Below are positions 49,199 to 64,000 of a stretch of 64,000 nucleotides of DNA, piece after piece; within the stretch, counting starts at the first letter, position 1; the number at the start of each line of letters is the position of its first letter. The stretch lies in the NCBI RefSeq assembly GCF_003027925.1, contig NZ_PYPS01000037.1, forward strand, positions 1 through 64,000, read 5' to 3'. Made by a program: the position numbers and the translations under genes. The notes beneath the pieces were generated by a model. That model saw only the letters and a list, made by a program, of their open reading frames with translations, ran no database searches and was not told the origin of the DNA. This DNA comes from Micromonospora sp. RP3T. Its GTDB lineage: Bacteria > Actinomycetota > Actinomycetes > Mycobacteriales > Micromonosporaceae.

Positions 49199-52100
49199 AT
49201 GGACACCGAAGAGAAGCTCCGGGAGTATCTGAAGAGGGTCACCACCGACCTGCGGCGGACCCGGCAACGGCTCCGCGACGTGGAGGACGCCGCCCGCCAG
49301 CCGATCGCCGTGGTCGGCATGGCGTGCCGCTTCCCCGGCGGGATCACCTCGCCGGACGCGCTGTGGGACCTGGTGGCCGCCGGCGGGGACGCGATCGGCC
49401 CGTTCCCCGACGACCGGGGCTGGGACCTCGCCACGCTCTACGACCCGGAGCGGGAGCGCCCCGGCACGTCCTGCGTGCGCGACGGCGGCTTCCTGACCGA
49501 CGCCGCCGGCTTCGACCCGGCGTTCTTCGGCGTCTCGCCCCGCGAGGCGCTCGCCATGGACCCGCAGCAGCGGTTGCTGCTGGAGGTGTCCTGGGAGGCG
49601 TTCGAAACCGCCGGCGTCGACCCCACCGGGCTGCGCGGCGCACGCGTCGGCGTCTTCGCCGGGCTGACCCACGCCGACTACGCGGCCGGTGCCGCCGACG
49701 TGCCCGACGGGGTCGCCGACTACCTGGGGCTGGGTAGCGCCGGCAGCGTCAGCTCCGGCCGGGTGTCGTACGCGTTCGGGTTCGAGGGACCGGCCGTCAC
49801 CGTGGACACCGCCTGCTCGTCGTCGCTTGTCGCGCTGCACCTGGCCGTGCAGTCGCTGCGCGCCGGCGAATCCGACCTGGCCCTGGCCGGCGGCGTGACA
49901 GTGCTGCCGACCCCGTCGATCTTCGTGGACTTCACCCGGCAGAACAACCTGTCCCGGGGCGCCCGCTGCCGGGCGTTCGCCGACGCCGCCGACGGCACCG
50001 CGCTCGGCGAGGGCATCGGCGTGCTCCTGGTCGAGCGTCTCGCCGACGCGCAGCGGCTCGGCCACCGGGTCCTCGCCGTGGTGCGCGGGTCCGCGGTGAA
50101 TCAGGACGGCGCGTCGAACGGGCTGACCGCGCCGAACGGGCCGTCGCAGCAGCGGGTGATCCGGGCCGCGCTCGCCGACGCCCGGTTGTCCGCCGCCGAG
50201 GTGGACGTGGTGGAGGCGCACGGCACCGGCACCACGCTGGGCGATCCGATCGAGGCGCAGGCGTTGCTGGCCACGTACGGGCAGGAGCGGGAGACGCCGC
50301 TGCTGCTCGGGTCTGTCAAGTCGAACATCGGCCACACCCAGACCGCCGCCGGCGTGGCCGGCGTGATCAAGATGGTGCAGGCGATGCGGCACGGCACGGT
50401 ACCGGCCACGCTGCACGTGGACGCGCCGTCGTCCAAGGTGGACTGGGCGGCCGGCGCGGTCGAGCTGGCCACGTCCGCGCGCCCCTGGCCGGCCGCCGAC
50501 CGGCCCCGCCGCGCCGCGGTCTCGTCGTTCAGCATCTCCGGCACCAACGCCCACGTGATCCTGGAAGCGCCCACCCCGGCCGAGGACGAGCCGCCGGCCG
50601 TCCTCGACGCGGCGGCGTTGCCGGTGCTGCCGTGGCTGGTGTCGGGGCGGTCGTCGGACGCGCTGGCGGGTCAGGCGGCCCGGCTGCGCGACCACCTGCG
50701 GCGGCACCCGGATGTGTCACCGGTCGAGGTCGGCTTCTCGCTGGCGACCGCGCGGGCCGCGTTGGCGCACCGGGCGGTGGTGGTCGGTACGGATCGGGAC
50801 GCGTTGCTGGCCGGCCTGTCGGCCGTCGTGGAGGGTGCGTCCGCGTCCGGTGTGGTGACCGGGGAGGTGTCGTCGGGTCGGCGGGCGGTGTTGTTCACCG
50901 GTCAGGGTGCGCAGCGGGTCGGTATGGGTCGGGAGTTGTACGGGGCGTTTCCGGTGTTCGCGGACGCGTTCGATCGGGTGTGTGCCGGGTTCGAGGGTCG
51001 TTTGGACCGTTCGGTGCGGGAGGTGGTGTTCGACGGCGGTGATCTGCTGCATCAGACCGTCTATGCGCAGGCGGGCCTGTTCGCGGTGGAGGTGGCGTTG
51101 TGGGAGCTGCTGTCGTCGTGGGGTGTGACGGCCGACTACGTGGCGGGGCATTCGATCGGTGAGGTGACGGCCGCTCATGTGGCGGGTGTGTTGTCGCTTG
51201 CGGATGCGTGTGTGTTGGTGGCGGCGCGTGGGTCGTTGATGCAGGCGTTGCCGGCTGGTGGCGGGATGTTGGCGGTGGGTGCGTCGGAGTCGCAGGTTCG
51301 GGCGTTGGCGTCCGGGGTGGATGTGGCGGCGGTGAACGGTCCGTCGTCGGTGGTGTTGTCCGGGCCGGTGGCGGATCTGGATCGGGTGGCCGAGGCGTGC
51401 ATTGCCGAGGGTTGGCGGGTGAAGCGGTTGACGGTCAGTCACGCCTTCCATTCGCGGTTGATGGAGCCGATGCTGGCCGGGTTCCGGGCCGCGATCAGTG
51501 GTGTGGACTGGCAGGCTCCGCGTCTGCCGATCGTGTCGAATCTGACCGGTCGGCTCGCCGACCCGGTGGAGATCGCGGGTCCGGACTACTGGGTGCGGCA
51601 TGTGCGGGAGGCGGTGCGGTTCGCCGACGGGGTGGCCACGTTGCACGAGTTGGGTGTGTCCACGTTCCTGGAGGTGGGTCCGGACGCGACGTTGACCGCG
51701 ATGGCCGCCGACACCCCGGCGGACCGGCCGGTGCAGCACATTCCGGCGTTGCGGCGCGACCAGGACGAGGTCACCGCGCTGACCACGGCGGTGGCTCGGT
51801 TGCACGTGGCCGGCACCCGCATCGACTGGGCGGCCTGGTTCACCCGCGACGGACGCCGGCCGGCCACCGTCGACCTGCCCACCTACGCGTTCCAACACCA
51901 GCGGTACTGGATCGACGCCCGCACCGCCGGCCACGACGCCGCCGGCCTGGGCGCCCGAGCCGCCGGTCACCCGCTGCTCGACACCGCGCTCACCACCGCC
52001 GCCGGCGACGTCCGCGTCCACGGCGGCCGGCTGTCCGCGCGTACCCAACCCTGGCTCGCCGACCACGTCGTGCGCGGCCGGATCGTCGTCCCCGGCACCG

Positions 52101-54631
52101 CGCTGGTCGAGCTGGCGCTGCACGCCGGCGCACAGGCCGGCTGCGACACCGTCGAGGAACTCACGCTCGCCGCGCCGCTCGTCCTGCCCGACGACGGCGC
52201 CCGCACGCTCCAACTCCAGCTCGCCGCGCCCGACGAGGACGGCCGACGCCGGATCACCGTCCACTCCCGGCCCGCCGACGACCCGCACGCCGACTGGACC
52301 GCCCACGCCGACGGCGTCCTCGCCCCCGGCGCGGGCGAGACCGCCGAGCCGCTGACCGCCTGGCCACCGCCCGGCGGCGTCGCCGTGCCCGTCGAACCGA
52401 TCTACACCCGGCTCCGCGACCTCGGCGTCACCCACGGGCCCACGTTCCGCGGGCTGCGCGCCGCCTGGCGTACGCCCGACGGGGTCTTCGCGGAGGTGGA
52501 ACTGCCCGACGGCGCCGCCACCACCGGCTACGCGCTGCACCCGGCGCTGCTCGACGCCGCGCTGCACGTCGTCGGCCTCGCCGACGACCCGGCCGCCGAC
52601 GACGCCGGCGCCCGGCTGCCCTGGTCCTGGAGCGGCGTCACGCTCACCGCCGAGGGCGCCACCCACCTGCGGGTACGGCTCACCCGCAGCGGCCCGGCCA
52701 GCACGCTCACGCTCGCCGACGCGGCCGGCGCACCGGTGGCCCGCATCGACGCCCTGGTGTCCCGACCGCTCGCCGCCGACCAACTCGACCCCGGCACCGC
52801 CGACCTGCCCCTCTACGACCTGCGCTGGAACCCGGTGCCGCTGCCGGCCCGACCGGCCACCGGAATCGTGCCGCTCGACCCGGGAACCGGCCTCGCCGGG
52901 ACCGCCGCCGACGCCCGGCTGGTGCTCGTCCCCGCCCGCGACACCGCGCCGGGCGACCCGCTCGCCGACACCCGCACCCGGCTCGCCGACACGCTCACGC
53001 TGATCCAGGACTGGCTGGCCGACGACCGGCACGCCGACCGGCGGCTCGTGGTGCTCACCCGCGGCGCGGTACCCGCCGACGATGACGTCACCGACCTGGC
53101 CGGCGCCGCCGTCTGGGGACTGGTCCGCGCGGCGCAACTCGAACACCCCGGCCGGTTCGTCCTCGCCGACCTGGCCGGTGACGACGACGCCGACCTGCTC
53201 GCCCGCGCGCTCGCCGCCGACGAACCCCAGTTCGCGCTCCGCGACGGCCGGCTGCTCGTGCCGCGCCTCGCCCCGGCCGAACCCGACCCGACCGGCGCCG
53301 TCGACCTCGTCCCCGACGGCACCGTGCTGATCACCGGCGCGACCGGCGCGCTCGGCGGCGTCGTCGCCCGGCACCTCGTCACCCACCACAAGATCCGGCA
53401 CCTGCTGCTGGTCAGTCGACACGGCGCCGACGCCCCCGGCGCGGCCGACCTGCTCGCCGACCTCACCCGTCTCGGCGCGCGCGCCAGCCTCACCGCCGCC
53501 GACGTGGCCGACCGCGACCAGCTCGCCGGCCTGCTCGCCGCCGTGCCCGCCGAACATCCGCTCGCCGGCGTGGTGCACGCCGCCGGCGCGCTCGACGACG
53601 CCGTGGTCACCGCGCTCACCCCGGACCGCACCGAGACGGTGCTGCGCCCCAAGGCCGACGCCGCCTGGCACCTGCACGACCTCACCCGCCACCTCGACCT
53701 GCCCATGTTCGTGCTGTTCTCCTCGATCGCCGGGCCGCTCGGCGCACCCGGGCAGGGCAACTACGCGGCGGCCAACGCGTTCCTCGACGGTCTCGCGCAC
53801 CACCGCCGCGCCGCCGGGCTCGCCGCCACGTCACTGGCCTGGGGCCCCTGGGCGGAAACCGGCGGCATGACCCGCGACCTGGGCGCCGCCGGCCGGGACC
53901 GGCTCGCCCGCCAGGGCATCGTCCCGCTCCCCACCGACCGGGCGCTGGCCCTGTTCGACGCCAGCCGGCGCGGCCGGCAGCCGCTGCTGCTCCCGGTCCA
54001 CCTCGACCTGGCGGCGTTGCGGACCCGCACCGGCCGCGACGAGCTGCCGGCGCCGCTGCACGGCCTCGCCGGCGGGCCCGCGCGCCGCGCCGCCGCGACG
54101 ACCACCGGCGGCCTCGCCGACCGGCTCGCCGGGGCGTCCGCCGAGGACCGGGCCCGCCTGGTCGCCGAGCTGGTCGCCAGCCAGGTCGCCGACGTGCTCG
54201 GGTACGCGTCACCGGCCGCCGTCGGACCCGACCGCTCCTTCACCGAACTCGGCTTCGACTCGCTCACCGCCGTCGACCTGCGCAACCGGCTCACCGCCCG
54301 GACCGGGCTCACCCTGCCGGCGACGATGGTCTTCGACCATCCCACCCCGGGGGCGCTGACCGGGCACCTGCTGGGCCGGCTCGGACCGGCCGCGACCGCG
54401 CCCACCGTTCTCGACGAGCTGGACCGCCTCGAAGCCGCGTTCGCCGCCACCGGAGCCGACGCGCTCGCCGAACTGACCGCCGACGACGAGACCCGTACCG
54501 CCGTCGCGGCCCGGCTCCGCGCCCTGCTCGCCCGCTGGGACGGCGACGGCGGCGAGGTGGCCGCCAGCCTCGACGACGCCAGTGACGACGAACTGTTCGA
54601 CTTCATCGACAGCCGCTTCGGCCGGTCCTGA
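49199..54631 (+). CDS. Type I PKS B: extension module 3 (KS-AT-DH-KR-ACP)
   Basis: A 1810-aa single-module PKS. The start at 49199 gives the N-terminal docking helix (MDTEEKLREYLKRVTTDLRR); the frame is open further upstream, but that stretch is antisense to the thioesterase. Domains: KS (Cys206 in VDTACSSSL), AT (GHSIGE about 652, HAFH about 750: malonyl), DH (His956 in HVVRGRIVVP), B-type KR (TGATGALG about 1380, ALDD motif, Tyr1522), ACP (Ser1688). The C-terminal docking segment ends FDFIDSRFGRS. Expected chemistry is addition of acetate and reduction to a double bond. The AT-coding DNA has unusual codon use (see the repeat features). Confidence 0.92.
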   Translation: MDTEEKLREYLKRVTTDLRRTRQRLRDVEDAARQPIAVVGMACRFPGGITSPDALWDLVAAGGDAIGPFPDDRGWDLATLYDPERERPGTSCVRDGGFLTDAAGFDPAFFGVSPREALAMDPQQRLLLEVSWEAFETAGVDPTGLRGARVGVFAGLTHADYAAGAADVPDGVADYLGLGSAGSVSSGRVSYAFGFEGPAVTVDTACSSSLVALHLAVQSLRAGESDLALAGGVTVLPTPSIFVDFTRQNNLSRGARCRAFADAADGTALGEGIGVLLVERLADAQRLGHRVLAVVRGSAVNQDGASNGLTAPNGPSQQRVIRAALADARLSAAEVDVVEAHGTGTTLGDPIEAQALLATYGQERETPLLLGSVKSNIGHTQTAAGVAGVIKMVQAMRHGTVPATLHVDAPSSKVDWAAGAVELATSARPWPAADRPRRAAVSSFSISGTNAHVILEAPTPAEDEPPAVLDAAALPVLPWLVSGRSSDALAGQAARLRDHLRRHPDVSPVEVGFSLATARAALAHRAVVVGTDRDALLAGLSAVVEGASASGVVTGEVSSGRRAVLFTGQGAQRVGMGRELYGAFPVFADAFDRVCAGFEGRLDRSVREVVFDGGDLLHQTVYAQAGLFAVEVALWELLSSWGVTADYVAGHSIGEVTAAHVAGVLSLADACVLVAARGSLMQALPAGGGMLAVGASESQVRALASGVDVAAVNGPSSVVLSGPVADLDRVAEACIAEGWRVKRLTVSHAFHSRLMEPMLAGFRAAISGVDWQAPRLPIVSNLTGRLADPVEIAGPDYWVRHVREAVRFADGVATLHELGVSTFLEVGPDATLTAMAADTPADRPVQHIPALRRDQDEVTALTTAVARLHVAGTRIDWAAWFTRDGRRPATVDLPTYAFQHQRYWIDARTAGHDAAGLGARAAGHPLLDTALTTAAGDVRVHGGRLSARTQPWLADHVVRGRIVVPGTALVELALHAGAQAGCDTVEELTLAAPLVLPDDGARTLQLQLAAPDEDGRRRITVHSRPADDPHADWTAHADGVLAPGAGETAEPLTAWPPPGGVAVPVEPIYTRLRDLGVTHGPTFRGLRAAWRTPDGVFAEVELPDGAATTGYALHPALLDAALHVVGLADDPAADDAGARLPWSWSGVTLTAEGATHLRVRLTRSGPASTLTLADAAGAPVARIDALVSRPLAADQLDPGTADLPLYDLRWNPVPLPARPATGIVPLDPGTGLAGTAADARLVLVPARDTAPGDPLADTRTRLADTLTLIQDWLADDRHADRRLVVLTRGAVPADDDVTDLAGAAVWGLVRAAQLEHPGRFVLADLAGDDDADLLARALAADEPQFALRDGRLLVPRLAPAEPDPTGAVDLVPDGTVLITGATGALGGVVARHLVTHHKIRHLLLVSRHGADAPGAADLLADLTRLGARASLTAADVADRDQLAGLLAAVPAEHPLAGVVHAAGALDDAVVTALTPDRTETVLRPKADAAWHLHDLTRHLDLPMFVLFSSIAGPLGAPGQGNYAAANAFLDGLAHHRRAAGLAATSLAWGPWAETGGMTRDLGAAGRDRLARQGIVPLPTDRALALFDASRRGRQPLLLPVHLDLAALRTRTGRDELPAPLHGLAGGPARRAAATTTGGLADRLAGASAEDRARLVAELVASQVADVLGYASPAAVGPDRSFTELGFDSLTAVDLRNRLTARTGLTLPATMVFDHPTPGALTGHLLGRLGPAATAPTVLDELDRLEAAFAATGADALAELTADDETRTAVAARLRALLARWDGDGGEVAASLDDASDDELFDFIDSRFGRS
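50871..51780 (+). repeat. AT-domain DNA repeat, copy in module 3
   Basis: This AT3-coding stretch is nearly identical at the DNA level to that of module 5 (60831-61800), including long runs across 50881-51060 and 51125-51300, and close to that of module 4 (56325-57240). Codons ending in T and leucine TTG are frequent here, unlike the GC-ending codons on both sides. Confidence 0.7.
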
Positions 54632-54652
54632 CCCGCGACAGGTGAATACCCG

Positions 54653-64000
<9,348 letters not shown>

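Overview
The window comes from a very GC-rich actinomycete, most likely Micromonospora or a close Micromonosporaceae relative. The support is the codon bias, the many GTG starts, the ATGA/GTGA gene overlaps, leaderless genes behind TAGGCT-type -10 boxes, and the mix of XRE/DUF397 pairs, CBM2-bearing glycosidases and a giant modular PKS. This is inferred from gene content; no rRNA or other species marker is present.

Left part (1-22650), general genome. It opens with a plant-polysaccharide and chitin set: a truncated CBM2-GH62 arabinofuranosidase under a CebR-like operator, a GH-A-clan glycosidase with Fn3 and CBM2, and a divergent AA10 LPMO. Among these lie an odd AHSA1-membrane-CBM2-like fusion, LtrA, a TetR/MFS drug-efflux pair with a visible operator, a PAP2 enzyme, a DUF305 lipoprotein and a second MFS pump. 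Then come an NYN-LOTUS-LOTUS protein, a MOSC protein, an ECF sigma factor facing a zinc-finger membrane protein, a sugar-lactone oxidase coupled to an ASRT-family protein, a FUSC transporter, an XRE/DUF397 module, a RibD-like reductase and two VOC genes, one of them a remnant.

Right part (22652-64000), an ansamycin-type biosynthetic gene cluster running off the right edge. Homologues of the 3-amino-5-hydroxybenzoate (AHBA) genes are present as rifI/N/J-like (minus strand, with a flavin reductase and a DoxX protein) and rifK/L/M-like (plus strand), followed by a minus-strand aminoDHQ synthase (rifG-like). The rifG-like gene is translationally coupled to a stand-alone protein resembling the C-terminal domain of lantibiotic dehydratases and thiopeptide pyridine synthases, which is unexpected here. 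PKS A (4834 aa) has an AHBA-type adenylation-ACP loading module, then module 1 (malonyl; dead DH; KR) and module 2 (methylmalonyl; DH-ER-KR). A Rif-Orf19-like FAD hydroxylase and a methyltransferase follow in the same operon, and a type II thioesterase sits on the opposite strand. PKS B is module 3 (malonyl; DH-KR). PKS C holds modules 4 and 5 (malonyl; KR, the second A-type) and the beginning of KS6. The order of loading specificity and tailoring genes points to a macrolactam built from AHBA. Amide synthase (rifF), aminoDAHP synthase (rifH) and a pathway regulator are not in the window.

The cluster appears to be jointly controlled. Each of the three divergent promoter regions (about 25.9, 31.07 and 49.06 kb) carries GTTAGGGG-type repeats, spaced 10 bp apart where tandem and ending about 24 nt before a TANNNT-like -10 box. 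This looks like the binding site of one pathway activator. The AT domains of modules 3, 4 and 5 share nearly identical DNA with visibly different codon use from their flanks, a sign of duplication or gene conversion within the assembly line.
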